Origin: Hordeum vulgare subsp. vulgare
Taxonomy: Eukaryota > Streptophyta > Magnoliopsida > Poales > Poaceae
NCBI RefSeq assembly: GCF_904849725.1
Contig: NC_058524.1
Span: 350,297,823-350,361,822, forward strand
Length of the DNA stretch: 64,000 bases
Reading direction: 5' to 3'
The first letter of the stretch is position 1. Every line of letters starts with the position of its first letter. Shown here piece after piece: positions 20,639-32,203 of this stretch. The translations under genes were made by a program, and so were the position numbers. The notes beneath the pieces are model-generated. The model had not been told where the DNA came from. It did not search any database and saw nothing but the letters and a program-made list of their open reading frames with translations.

Positions 20639-22084
20639 TGTAATAGCCCAGATGTTTCCCTTTCCATATTTGTACTCCTTTCCTTGTTTGTGGAGACATT
20701 GTTGAATCATGTATGGATGTTATAAGGAGGCTATCATTTCATGTCGCCATCATTCCATGTCATCATCTTGCATCATGGCATTCTTTTGCATTCATTGAAT
20801 TCCCCTTCTTGTGTTGCTAGTGCTTGGTCCATCTTGGAAGTGCTAGTGTGCATATGAGTGTTTGGGATGAGTGTGGTGTTTTCAAAATATTGCAAAAAAC
20901 CTCATCCCATCATTTATTTTAACTTGTGTTTTTACCTTGTTTGAACCTGTTATAAAAATGTTGAGGCTTTAGAGGAATTATTTTTGAATGTAGGACTTGC
21001 TCTCATTGTTATTTTAGACTTTGGTTTAATGAGGGTTTTAAAACAAAACAACGTTTAGTTTCTGTTCTAGGTGTGAATTATCTTGCCCTAAAAATCTGGT
21101 ATTTATTTTTGATAAATAGGGCATAATTCCCTCATGCCCTACCTATTTTTATTTTTACCAAAACCTTTTGCTTGCCTCTGTTTGGGATTTTGTTGCTAGT
21201 CTTATTTAAAATAAAAGCAAACCTTTCCCTGCTGAGTTGGCCGTGTGCAAGAGAGAGCCAGGTGGGTCGGCTCCCTCCTTCCCTCCTTGGCCCGTCTCTC
21301 CCTGCCGATAGTGAGGCCTGCGTCGCGTCCCTCTTCTTCCTCCTCACTATGTCACGCTGTACGACGTCTCTGCAGCCGCTGATTCCATCTCCTCTTTGAT
21401 CTAGTGGTTCGAAGCGCATGCCCCGAGGCCATTTAAGCAGCCCAACGCTCCCCTCCAACCCTAGGCTTTCCATTTTTCCCCTCCTCTCTCTCCCTGGCAC
21501 CGTCGGGGGCGATCCCGAGCTGCTTCGTCGCCATGGCTGGCAGCTGGTGAGGCGTCGCCGGCAGATCATCGCCTCCTCTCCTTCCCCGACCGGTCCAGGC
21601 GGATGCAGAGCATGGTGGGACTCCATTCCCATTGAGAGCTAGCGTGGAGTCTGCTCCCGACGCCCTCCTCGATGTTTGACTACTCCTTTGCTTCCGGTGT
21701 CCTCCTCGACGACCGACGACCTCCTCCTCTCCGGCAACGGCCACCTCACCTCTGTAGTGGTGAGCATGCCTCCATCCCTCTCGTGTTCCTGCTTAGCGTG
21801 GCCGGCGACAGGACGTGCCCCATGCTCATGGGTCTTTGGCTACCGGGTGCAGCAGTAGCTTGCAGCGGCAGTGCGTGCAGTGCCAGTAGCTAGCTATAGC
21901 GGCAGCAGTTGGGCAAGTAGCGACAGCCGCAGGGTTTTCCCCGCTGCGTGCCCGTGTAGGGAGTGTGTGTTCATGTGCTTGTGCACCGACGAGCTCGTCG
22001 CTGGCGTTTCTCTGGTTAAAAGAGAAGGCACCACTTCTGTCCTTGTCGCCTAGGTAAGGATCCATGCCTGGGACAGATCACCCA

Positions 22085-22140
22085 CCTAGCCGGACTAGTT
22101 CAACGATCGCACGGTGACCCTGAGGTCACGGGTTTGACCC
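22085..22140 (+). other. tRNA-like motif 1 in chromovirus LTR
   Basis: TAGCCGGACTAG resembles an A box and GGGTTTGACCCC resembles a B box (GGTTCGANNCC with one change). No acceptor stem is evident. Confidence 0.3.
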
Positions 22141-22237
22141 CCCCGGGCGCCCCTTTTGTTTTTCTCCGTTGGATTAGTCGCCGTCTTGACACGTGGTTCA
22201 CCTCGTTTGACGCCTATAGTGGATCAGGCACACACGC

Positions 22238-22305
22238 ATAGCCTAGTGGCCAGAGCACCTCACGTGTAGGGGCAGGTGGTGGGTTCGAACCCCGCTACTC
22301 CCATT
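22238..22305 (+). other. tRNA-like motif 2 in chromovirus LTR
   Basis: TAGCCTAGTGG fits the pol III A box, GGTTCGAACCC is a perfect B box, and a T-arm (GTGGG/CCCGC) and anticodon-arm-like stem can be drawn. The acceptor stem does not pair, so this is not a functional tRNA gene; a tRNA-derived or SINE-head relic fits better. Confidence 0.45.
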
Positions 22306-25300
22306 TATTTTCCTTGCTCGTGGTAGTGAGGCACTGACAAGTGGGCCACAGGGTCCACCTGTCATGCTCTAGGGCCCTGGTGTCTATGACCAGTGGGGTC
22401 CTTCTGTCAGAGGGCATGCAATTTTTTTTGTTAAGCATGAGTGTGTTGATGCCAGTTTTGGAATATGCCCAAAAAGGGAAGTGCCCATTCTGGACTTGCC
22501 ATTTTGGGCTGGATCAAGAACAACCTGTGTTCTAGATTAGGTTCTGTAGTTTGATTCTTATCTGTTCTAAGTTTAGTTGTTGTGGAGTTTTCTGGTACAC
22601 AAAGTTGGCACTATGATATATGGTTTTATGGTAGAATCATCCCAAGAATCTATTGGTGCAATCAGATTTCACTTTAGGGTAACTTCATAAAACTGCTATT
22701 TTCTGCTGTGATGCCCTGTTTAGAGCTTTATATCAGGTGGTGCTTTCATCGTTTGTGGATGATTCCTTGATGGAATGGTAGTGGGTGAACCCTTCTACAA
22801 CATGGGGCATTCATTTTGTTCTTAGGTTTTTGTATGCACCTATTGTGCCCTGCCAAAGTGGGCACTTGACTGAATCTTCCCGTGTTGTCTTGTGTGTATT
22901 TGTTCCCTGAGAAACCCTGAGAATTTCACTAAGTCTGGGAATCTGGAGTTTTTTTCTTCCCGTGTTGTCTTGTGTGTCTTTGTTCCTGTGTTGGGAATTA
23001 GCCCATGCAACAAACTAATATTTGTTAGCTGTTATGTTTGTATAGCTCCCTGTAAATTTTCATGCTTATACACCTCGCGTAGACACCATTTTGGAGTCTG
23101 CCAAAATGCTTCAGAGCATAAGCAGCTGGTGAAAATTTGTAATTTTCACTAAGTCCCAATTTGTGATATTTTTGTCCAAGTTAGAGGATGTTTATCTTCT
23201 CATGGGCGATTCCTTTGCCGTAGATTCTTGTTATAGTTTGTAATGCTTTTGGGTGGCTTCAGTTTCATGTCTTGGTTGATTTATTTAGAGGGTTGTAGCT
23301 GCTGTAGATCTCGTAGTCAAACTGCTATGTTGCTGCTAAAAAACAGATTATATGCTTATATGGTTTTAGAGCTTGTGTGAGCCTATGTTGATGGTGTGGT
23401 GTGTTCTTAAGCACCATTTCACTTGTATTTTGATGATTGTTCATTTGACAACCTGGGTACACCAGTGAGTGCCCATATGTTTGTGTTTATGGCAGTTTTG
23501 AACCCATAGGCCTTTGTAACTTGTTTCGTAGTTTCTGGTTGATCCGTGACTCCGTTCACAAAGTTCTTTATATGATTTTGCATCGTTTTCTCGTGTTGCA
23601 CATGGTCATGCATGTCAAGATAACTTAATATGAGGTTCTGTACAGAATTTAATTAACTCAACTAATGCATATGAAAGTGACTAGCATAGTGATACAAGCT
23701 TCCTTCTTCACACATGCATCATATTGGGTGTTGCATTGTTGTTGTGCTGCTTTTATTTGCTGTTATCTTATCTTGGGTAGCTTCGGGAACGGAGAGTGAG
23801 TACGTGGATTCTGGGGTGTTCGTGCAGGAAGAACAAGAGCAGTTCCAGGCTGAAGAAATCACACGCAAGATGACCGCGATCTTGACACCGTTTCTAGCTT
23901 TGTTATGCTTAGAATCATGTTTCCTTCATTACATGCTCGCTGCCTACCACTTGATATAAATTCCACCTATCTTTGCCATGAACCCCAAACACTTCCCTCT
24001 CCTAGCAAATATAGTTTGGCTAAGTAGGCTTGGTCAACCTCTAATGGATAGCTTTGTTAGTTGCACGTGCCAGTTGGTCCATGTGATAACATGGGCATTT
24101 TGATATCATTATGATTGTATGCTATTTATTTAATGCACCTATATACTTGGTAAATAACAGAAGGCCTAGCCTTTTGCCGGGTGATTTGTTTCGTTGTTGC
24201 CGTCTTAGTTTCGGCTACCGGTGTTTTATTCCATAACTGAGCGCCCTTAACACGTTCGGGGTTGTTATGGGGACCCCCTTGATAACTCGTTCTAGATTAA
24301 AACTTTTCCAGCCAGGCTCAACCTTGGTTTTAATCTGCTAATAACTAATAAAACTGCATAGGGAATAACTACCCCGAGGAATTAATCAACAACCCGAGCC
24401 AATACTCCTCTTCAGTGTTGGTCCAAACTAAGTGATGTCCGGCGCCCCGTGGTCACCCAGGGTTTAGCCAACCCAACGTCTAGCTCATCCGTCGTGTCCT
24501 GAGAACGAGATACGCGGCTCCTATCTGGTTCGTCGACACGACGGGCGGCCTTGCTGGATTAGTTTTACCTTTACGAGGTATCTTGCGCATAGGGATTCCG
24601 GTGAAACTTTGGGTCGCCTGAAAGTTGAGGTTTTCCTCTAAGGAATCTAACGAGATCACGAGTTTCGTGATAGAGGATTACTTTGCAGCCTGTGGCAGTT
24701 TGTGATGCACTAGTTGGAGCACCCATGCAGGGTTTTAATCTTTCGAAAGCCGTGCCCGTGGTTATGTGGCAAATATGGATATTTTGTTAACAACCGATTC
24801 TAGACAACTTAAAGTAATTCTAATAAAACTGCCAACGGTGTGCGTAACCGTGACTGTCTCTTTCGGAGATCGTTTTCTGATCAAGAACATGGTGGGGTTA
24901 TGTCTGACGTAAGTAGGTGTTCAGGATCACTTAGTGATCAGTCTAGTTTTCGACCGACTTGCGTAGACCACCATATGTTTACTCTGATCACTGTAAGGTA
25001 GCCACCAATTATGCTTAGTTTGCTGCAAATCCATACACTTAACCTTCCTCACCCATTAACTTGTCTAGATCCAATACCAAGGTCATTCGATTGCTGAGTT
25101 CTTGTGGCTCACATTTTACAACAAACACCCACAGGTACAGGTACGCCTGACGCAGGAGATCCTGATGACAGCCAGTTGAAGTGGGAGTTTGATGAGGACT
25201 CTAGCAGACTGTACGTGACTTAATCGGAGGACTAGAGGCCGTGGTCCTGATCTTGGGGCCAACATGCGGGATTTCATAGCTTTATCTGTTTTCATGATTG

Positions 25301-25509
25301 TCCGTAGCTGGATTAAACTATGCTCTGAATAATGTGTGCCTGTAAGCTTTATGCTATACTCTTATCAGATGGCAAGTGTATGCCGTACTTGTCACTCTTT
25401 CAATTATGTAATGTTATGATTATCTCGCTTGCGAAATGTTTAGATGTGCCCCTTTCCCTTTAGAGGCCTCGCCCCCAAATAAGGAAAGGGCCGCATCATA
25501 GTCGTTACA

Positions 25510-25640
25510 TATGCCTTCTGCGCATCAATGAGGACAATCCCGAGTTTACGGACCTAGTCTGTATAATTGCTACTATTATCTTTCAACTTAGTTTTCTCTA
25601 GGAACATATCAAAAACAGGGGAGCTAAAGCGCAAGCTAAT
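25510..25640 (-). pseudogene. BARE-like gag start, truncated
   Basis: Minus-strand codons corresponding to FLEKTKLKD and a tail similar to the gag start at 63300-63432 are recognisable, but the initiator region has changed and the element is cut at 25510. No coding capacity. Confidence 0.55.
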
Positions 25641-26855
25641 CATCTACAACATAATTTGCAAAGATAATTTGACTATGTTCACGATAATGAGTTCAATTAA
25701 TCATATTACTTGAGAACTCGCACTCAAATTGACATCCCTCTGGTCATTCGAATGGTACATGATCCAAATTCACCAACCCAAGTATGATCATCACGTGAGA
25801 TGAGCTGGTTTCAGTGGTGAACATCTTCATGTTTATCATATCAATATATGACTCATGTTCGACCTTTCGGTCTCTCGTGTTCCGAGGCCATGTTTGTACA
25901 TGCTAGGCTCATCAAGTTTAACCCGAGTGTTCGGCATGTGCAAAACTGTCTTGCACCCGTTGTATGTGAACGTAGAGTCTATCACACCCAATCATCACGT
26001 GGTGTCTCAAAACTACGAACTGTCGCAACAGTGCACACTTGGGGGGGACACAATTTTATCTTGAAATTTTAGTGAGGGATCACCTTATAATGCTACCGTC
26101 GTCCTAAGAAAAATAAGGTGCATAAAAGGATTAACATCACATGCAAATCATAAGTGACATGATCTTGTGCTTTTGATCTCCATCTCCAAAGCACCGACAT
26201 GATCTCCATTGTCACCGGCGCCGCACCATGATCTCCATCATTGTTCTTCCATCGAGGTTGTCGCGCCAACTATGATGTTACTACTAAAGCTACCGAACTA
26301 GCGATAAAGTAAAGCATCACCGAGCGCCAAAGTAACTTAAAGACAACCCTATGGCTCCTGTGGGTTGCCGTAGCATTGACATGCAAGTTGATATTTAACT
26401 ATTACAACATGATCATCTCATACACCAAATATATAATATCATGTACTTGGCCATATCATATCACATCATACCCTGCAAAACAAGTTAGACGTCCTCTAAT
26501 TTGTTGTTGCATGTTTTACGTGGCTGCTATGGGTATCTAGCAAGAACAATTCTTACCTACGCAAAACCACAAGGGTGATATACAAGTTGCTATTTAACCT
26601 TCTCCAAGGACAACCTCTGTCAAATCCGATTCAACTATAGTAGGAGAAACAGACACCCGCCAGCCATCTTTATGCAACAAGTTGCATGTTAGTCGATGGA
26701 ACCGGTCTCTCGTAAGCGTACGAGTAAGGTTGGTCCGGCACGCTTCATCCAACAATACCACCGAATCAAGAAAAGACTAAGGAGGGAGGCAATCTGAATA
26801 TCAACGCCCGCAAACTCCTTTGTGTTCTACTCGAGATGTCATCCATGCATAGACC

Positions 26856-26870
26856 TAGCTCATGATGCCA
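26856..26870 (-). other. Primer binding site of the BARE-like element
   Basis: Minus-strand TGGCATCATGAGCTA resembles the initiator-Met tRNA PBS TGGTATCAGAGC, with one substitution and an insertion. Confidence 0.55.
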
Positions 26871-26871
26871 C

Positions 26872-28625
26872 TATTGGGGAACGTCGCATTAGCAACAAAA
26901 AAATTCCTACGCACACCAAGATCAATCTATGGAGACTAACATCTATGAGAGGGGGAGTGCATATACATCCCCTTGTAGATATCTAAGCGGAAGCATATAT
27001 AATGCGGTTGATGTAGTCGAACGTCTCCGCGATCAAAATTGGAATCCGTCCCTCCGATCGCATCACGATCCGTCCCGATCTAGTGCCGAACGGATGGCAC
27101 CTCCATGTTCAGCACACGTACAACTCGACGATGTTATCCGCCTCCTTGATCCAACAAGCGAGGATGGAGAGGTTGATGAGTTCTCTGGCAGAGCGATGAC
27201 GTGACGGTGTTGGTGGTGTTGCTCTCCCGGCAAGGCTACGCCTAGCGCTATCGAAACCGCGAACGGAGGAGAAAATGATATAGGGAGAGAGAGGGGCGCC
27301 AAGGGCTTCGCGTGTCCTCTTGGGGTGCCCTCCCCTCAATATATAGGTGGAGGGGCATGGAGAACATCCCCTCCAAGCGTTAGGGCGCAGCCAAGGGGGG
27401 AGGAGGTGAAATCCTAGTCCCCTTCCTTCCCTTCCATACAAAGGTGGAATTTCCACCTTTCCCAATTGCATGGGCGTTGAGGGACTTGTGCGCTTGGACT
27501 AATAAGGACAAAATGTCTCCCCTCAGCCCATGCAAACCCTTGGGATGCGGTAGAACCCTTGGTGGACTTCCGGACTCCTCCGGAACTTTCTGGAACCTTC
27601 TAGAAACTTCCCGGTACAATATCGAAAAAACCCGAAACTTTTCTTGTAGCCAAAATATGACTTCCCATATATAAATATTTACCTCCAGACCATTATGGAG
27701 CTCCTCGTGACGTCCGGGATCTCATCCGGGATTCCTAACAACCTTCAGTCACCAACATACATAACTGAACTATACCGAAATGTTACCGAACCTTAAGTGC
27801 GCAAACATGACCTGATACACTCCCAGGCCAATAACCAATAGCGGGACCTGGATGCCCATATCGGTTCCTACATATTCTACGAAGATGTTTATCGGTCGAA
27901 CCACGACGTCAAGGATTAAATCAATCCCATATACAATTCCCTTTGTCCATCGGTATGTTACTTTCCCGAGATTCGATCGTCGGTATCTCCATACCTAGTT
28001 AATTCTCGTTACCGGCAAGTCTCTTTACTCGTTCCGAAATACAAGATCCCGTGACTAACTCCTTAGCCACATTCATTGCAAGCTCATTGTTATGTTATAT
28101 TACTGAGTGGGCCCTAGAGATACCTCTCTGTCAAAGGGAGTGACAAATCCCAATATCGATTCATGCCAACCCAACAGACACTTTCGGAGATACCTATAGA
28201 GCACCTTTATAGTCACCCAATTACGTTGTGACATTTGATACACACAAGGCACTCCTCCGGTGCTCGGAAGTTGCATTATCTCATGGTCATAGGAACAGAT
28301 ACTTGACATGCAGAAAACAGTAGCAATAAACTGACACGATCACATGCTACGTTCATAGTTTGGGTCTTGTCCATCACATCATTCTCCTAATGATGTGATC
28401 CCATTATCAAATGACAACTCATGTCTATGGTCACGAAACCATGACCATCTTTGATCAACGAGCTAGTCCTTTAGAGATTCACTAGGGATAGTGTGTTGTC
28501 TATGTACCCACACATGTATTTGAGTTTCCAATCAATACTATTATAGCATGGATAATAAATGATTATCATGAACAAGGAAATATAAGAATAACTAATTTAT
28601 TATTGCCTCTAGGGCATATTTGACA
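26872..28625 (-). repeat. BARE/WIS/Angela-type LTR (5' LTR)
   Basis: 1754 bp. On the minus strand it begins TGTCAAATATGCCCTAGAGG, a slightly deleted form of the canonical TGTTGGAAATATGCCCTAGA, and ends GTTCCCCAATA. It is about 60-75% alike by eye to the LTR at 57650-59415. It lies in the pol gene of a plus-strand copia, the right flank being CACAT (28626-28630). ORFs at 26929-27674 are LTR frames. Confidence 0.9.
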
Positions 28626-29493
28626 CACATGATGTGTGAACAGAAGTTCTTCCTTGGATTGCAAATCAGACAATCGAGAGAAGGTATGTTTATCTCTCAA
28701 ACCAAGTACACCAAGGACTTAATCAGAAAGTTCAACATGCAAGAATACAAAGGTATGACAACCCCCATGCCTACTAGTGGACATCTTGACCTCATTAAGG
28801 AGGACAAATCAGTTGATCAAAAGGTTTATCGATCAATGGTTGGTTCATTGCTATATTTATGTGCCTCCCGTCCTGACATCATGTTGAGCATTTGCATGTG
28901 TGCCCGATAACAAGCAGCACCAAAAGAGTGTCATCTATTGGCCGTGACAAGGATAGTGAGATACCTTATACATAAACCAACTTTGGCATATGGTATCCCA
29001 AGGGATGTTCTTGTGATCTTGTTCGCTATTCCGAGTCGGACTATGCTGGAGACAAGGTTGATCGAAAATCCACCTCGGGTACATGACAATTTCTTAAGAG
29101 ATCTCTTGTGTCTTGGTCGTCTAAGAAACAAAACTCGGTATCCTTATCTACTGCGTAGCTGAATACATTTCCGCTAGACCGTGTTGTGCCCAATTACTTT
29201 GAATGACTCAAACTCTTGAGGATTATGGCATCCATGTTAGAAAAGTTCCATTGTTATGTGACAATGAAAGTGCTATTAAGATTTCCTATAATCATGTGCA
29301 ACATTGTAGAACTAAACACATCCAAGTGTGACATCATTTCATTTGTGATCATGTTGGTAAAGGAGATATAGATCTTAAGCATGTTCGTACTGACAAACAA
29401 CTAGCTGATATCTTTACCAAAGCTCTTGATGAGAAAGTGTTCTGTCATTTGAGGAGTGAGTTGAACATCAGTGATGCTTCAAACCTAAGCTAG
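28626..29493 (+). pseudogene. Copia reverse transcriptase C-terminus and RNase H, decayed
   Basis: Recognisable copia signatures: 'KFFLGLQIRQSREGMFISQ' at about 28644-28700, 'VYRSMVGSLLYLCASRPD' at about 28824-28878, then 'PLLCDNESAIKI' near 29248 and '[18 protein letters not shown]' near 29380-29433. It is stopped at 28909 and shifts frame several times between 28910 and 29240. It ends TAG 29491-29493. The same 'SLLYLCASRPxIMLS' motif occurs in the minus-strand copia at 49142-49801, so the two are close relatives. Confidence 0.88.
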
Positions 29494-31010
29494 ACCCACT
29501 CGGATGCATGCAAGGGCATGAGCTTGATTGCCCATTCCATGATGCCATTGATAAGACTATCCTATATCTTGGAAACTATGCTCCCTTGTATTGCATCTAA
29601 CACTTTTGTAGGCACTTAGAAGAAATACACTCCACAAGATTGCAATCAACTCACATCAAAAGCAATCTTGACATGGCCAAGTATCAACAACCTTTTCTTC
29701 GAAGATGGAGGAAGAAGACAACAAAATCATATCCTTGACAATTCTATGATATTGAATTTCTCTCATTTCATTTGGATATATTATGTTCTTCCTTGGGTGA
29801 CTAACCATTGTAGGTGAAAAGTGAACCAAAATGACATGGATAGCTCCCAACTCAAGATGATCTTCATAAACTTTGAGCATCCACAACAAGTTCACCTACA
29901 TGCTACGTCATCAACATCATTCATATGAAAGGGGGAAAATATGCTACATGGTTAGTCTTGCTTGGGTGACTAACCATTGTAGGTGAAAAATCTCAGGGAT
30001 CCCATACAATATAATAGGGGGGAATCATCTAGGATCCCTATCATAGGGGGAGATAGTTCAAGGAACTCTTATCCATATGAAAGGGGGAGAACCTTTGATG
30101 AACCCTACAGACTATCTAAGGGAGAGAAAAAAACCAATTCAAGGAACCCTTATAAAAGAGAGACGTATCCACGATTCCTTTCTCTCAGCGAGCCCTTACC
30201 CTCTGACCTTTTTGGAAATTAGTGCCAAAGGGGGGATATTATTATCAAAGCTTCCATTCAATGAACCTATTTATATGGGGAGAGATACCACCTAGAAGCT
30301 TACACAAAAGGGGAGAAATATCAATCGGGAAGATGTATGCTCCTAAAGGAAGGTCTACCTCAAGGTAAATCTACCTGAAAGGAGATATATCAAACCTTAA
30401 ATTAAGGGGGAGAGAGATAAAATTCTGTTACTGCTTTGAACTTATCTTACCCAATCTACTCCCAATATCTACATGCTCTGATTCAGGGGGAGATGAAATC
30501 TTACATATTCATCCTTAGGGGAGAAAAATTCTTGTTCCTTTGGATACATATCCTTTCATCAAATCTTATCTTCAATATGTCTTCAATATCTTGGTACTTT
30601 TGAAGTTCTTTGCATATTTACAATAGGATACTCTTGTGTTATCTAACATTTGTTTTCCCAAGTGTACTCCTATGTTAAGACGCTCAAGATTCTCAAGGTA
30701 AGTATATGCATCATATCCTTATTCATGATGACCTCTTGTTTCTTGCACATATTGTTTACAAGAGGGAGTCATGAACATGAAAGTCTTTCATTCACATATG
30801 TTTGATGCATATAGCCAGGATGTATTTGACTTGTCTTGTCCTTCTACCTTGTGTGTGCCCATGCATTCTAAAGCAACTATCCTTTAAAGGAATTGCACAC
30901 ATTTAGGGGGTGTACTAGTCATGTTTCTTTCAAAGCTGTCATATTCTTATGCTTATCTTTATTTGAAGCTTTGATTGTATGTTGTCAACAATTACAAAAA
31001 AGGGGGAGAT
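29494..31010 (+). other. Non-coding 3' region with repeated polypurine tracts
   Basis: No credible ORF. About a dozen A/G tracts such as GAAAGGGGGAAAA, AGGGGGGAA, ATAGGGGGAGA, GAAAGGGGGAGAA, AAGGGGGGATA, AAAGGGGAGAAA, TAAGGGGGAGAGAGA and finally AAAAAAGGGGGAGAT (about 30996-31010) next to the LTR. A direct repeat TTGGGTGACTAACCATTGT occurs at about 29792 and 29961. Confidence 0.75.
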
Positions 31011-31138
31011 TGAAAGCACAGATGCTCCCTTGGTGATTTTGATAATTCATGACAACATATATTGTCTCTTGGACTAACACTTTTACCTAGATATTTCAGG
31101 AATAGACCATGGAGAGCTTTGGCTAAAGGTTTATGTGG

Positions 31139-31511
31139 TGTAACATCCAAGATGCGATCCTATCCTTATTTTTGGCACGAGGTCCTCGACAGGGATAGAA
31201 GCGCATCTCGTCGTTTCGCAAGAATGGATATCGTTACAAGTACATGTACAGAAGAGGTGAGTATCTGGAATTGGCTTACACTCGCCACAACCTACAACAA
31301 TATCACATCTTCTTCACGATGATTGATTATGTTGTTGAATTGATGTGATATTGTTGTAGCTTGTGGCGAGTGTAAGACAATTCCATAAACTCACCTCTTC
31401 TGTATATGTACTTGTAACAATATCCATTCTTGCGAAACGACGAGATGCGCTTTTATCCGTGTCGAGGCCATCGTGCCAAAAATAAGGATAGGATCACATC
31501 TTGGCGTTACA
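31139..31511. repeat. Long inverted repeat (hairpin), arms about 170 bp
   Basis: The left arm 31139-31309 pairs with the right arm 31342-31511 across a loop of about 32 bases. By eye about 90% of positions pair, including CTTATTTTTGGCACGA, GCGCATCTCGTCGTTTCGC and AGTGTAAGCCAAT-type stretches near the loop. The outer ends are TGTAACATCCAAGATG and CATCTTGGCGTTACA. Confidence 0.92.
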
Positions 31512-31776
31512 AGTTAGTATTAGAGCCGACCCTCACGGTTACGTGGATGTTTGCGGTCACGTGTGCGGTCATGTTGTTCATGATGTTTGTGACCTATCGT
31601 GGCACACGACATAACACATGTAATGGACTAGAAACAGAGACGTTTGTGCCAAGAGGGAATGCTCTCGTGGCCTGACGAGGACGTCGGTTCCTCTCAGTGG
31701 TGGTGTATGTTATAGCCTAGCTTATTAGGGATGATAGACTACTCATATCAATAAGGAATTCCTTCTATTCCGGGAC

Positions 31777-31868
31777 CCCATTCGAAGAGAACTCCCAGGT
31801 TAAGCGTGCTCGGCTTGGAGTAGTTCTAGGATGGGTGACCGACCCGGGAAGTTGATCCCGGGTGCGCA
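31777..31868 (+). other. 5S rRNA-like segment within the Cassandra-like 3' LTR
   Basis: It contains GGTTAAGCGTGCTCGGC (box A region of 5S) and GTTCTAGGATGGGTGACC (intermediate element/box C) in the correct order and spacing, then CCGGGAAGTTGATCCCGGG. The first third of 5S is missing, so it is a 5S-derived pol III promoter relic and not a rRNA gene. Confidence 0.8.
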
Positions 31869-32203
31869 TGAGTGAGTACAAAGTGCGCATAAAAGACTAG
31901 TATTGATATTTGGGGCCAGTCTAGATCCCGCCAGGAGTAACGACCGCCGGCGGGTGTGTTCAGGCGTTACATGTGGAGATGCCCCTTGATGCAAGAAAAT
32001 GAATAGGATTGGCTCAAGCTTGAAGCTAGAAGACTCTTCATTTTACATTTGTGAGAAATCACTTTTGAGTCCATAGGAAAGCCAATACTATTAAAAGGGG
32101 GTGAGGTAGTTAAATGAACTGATTGCTCAAAGTGCACAAAATTAGCCACAAAAATACTCAGTCATTTTCCCACATATCCATTCTGTCCAATTCCATATAC
32201 ACA

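Larger units (their letters stand above)
11964..25509 (+). mobile_element. Chromovirus-type gypsy retrotransposon (element B), 5' LTR outside window
   Basis: Visible order: leader (11964-12169), gag, zinc knuckle, protease, reverse transcriptase, RNase H, integrase, chromodomain, polypurine tract, 3' LTR. This order with a C-terminal chromodomain is that of plant chromoviruses; the sequence looks Tekay/Del-like. The element is interrupted inside the integrase by the solo LTR 15698-19693, and its leader was hit by the Sabrina-like element to the left. Many stops and at least two frameshifts make it dead. Its right end is at 25509, inserted in a BARE-like gag; TATGC (25510-25514) would be its target duplication. 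Confidence 0.88.
20639..25509 (+). repeat. Long 3' LTR (about 4.87 kb) of the chromovirus
   Basis: It begins TGTAATAGCCCAGATG and ends ATAGTCGTTACA, so TGTAA/TTACA are inverted termini. The right end abuts BARE-like sequence. Contents: an AT-rich first 500 bp, a GC-rich C/T-rich promoter-leader part (about 21240-22060), two tRNA-like motifs (22085-22140, 22238-22305), a splice-donor-like CTAGGTAAGG at 22051, AT-rich intron-like sequence, and two short coding-like islands with acceptor-like edges (about 23764-23880, 25136-25222). No second copy is in the window for comparison, so an undetected nested insertion is possible. Confidence 0.75.
25510..28625 (-). mobile_element. BARE/WIS/Angela-like copia, 5' LTR and leader, cut by the chromovirus
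   Basis: On the minus strand: 5' LTR (26872-28625), PBS (26856-26870), a leader of about 1.2 kb, then a decayed gag start near 25600 ('FLEKTKLKD'-like codons). At 25510 it is broken by the chromovirus LTR; the remainder would lie left of the window. The leader matches that of the second BARE-like element (63433-64000), for example GACATCCCTCTRGTCAT and ATCATCACGTGAGA. Confidence 0.88.
31139..31971 (+). mobile_element. Cassandra-like TRIM element with 5S-rRNA-like sequence
   Basis: 833 bp with termini TGTAAC...GTTACA, flanked by TGTGG on both sides (31134-31138, 31972-31976). Internal layout: a long hairpin at the 5' LTR position (31139-31511), a Met-tRNA-like PBS (31515-31526, TAGTATTAGAGC, two mismatches), about 180 bp of non-coding sequence, and a 3' LTR-like part (31708-31971) carrying a 5S rRNA-like stretch. 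Cassandra elements are known non-autonomous miniature retrotransposons whose LTRs carry 5S sequence. What does not fit is the 5' LTR position, which is a palindrome rather than a copy of the 3' LTR. Confidence 0.8.

Noticed and set aside
21132..22065. Overlapping 60-166-codon ORFs on both strands
   Set aside because: GC-rich leader of the chromovirus LTR opens frames by composition; no domain or continuity.
22238..22305. Functional tRNA gene
   Set aside because: Acceptor stem does not pair and the anticodon loop lacks T33; only the internal boxes look real.
31777..31868. 5S rRNA gene
   Set aside because: Only the central and 3' part resembles 5S, it lies within an LTR with target duplication, and the 5' third is missing.
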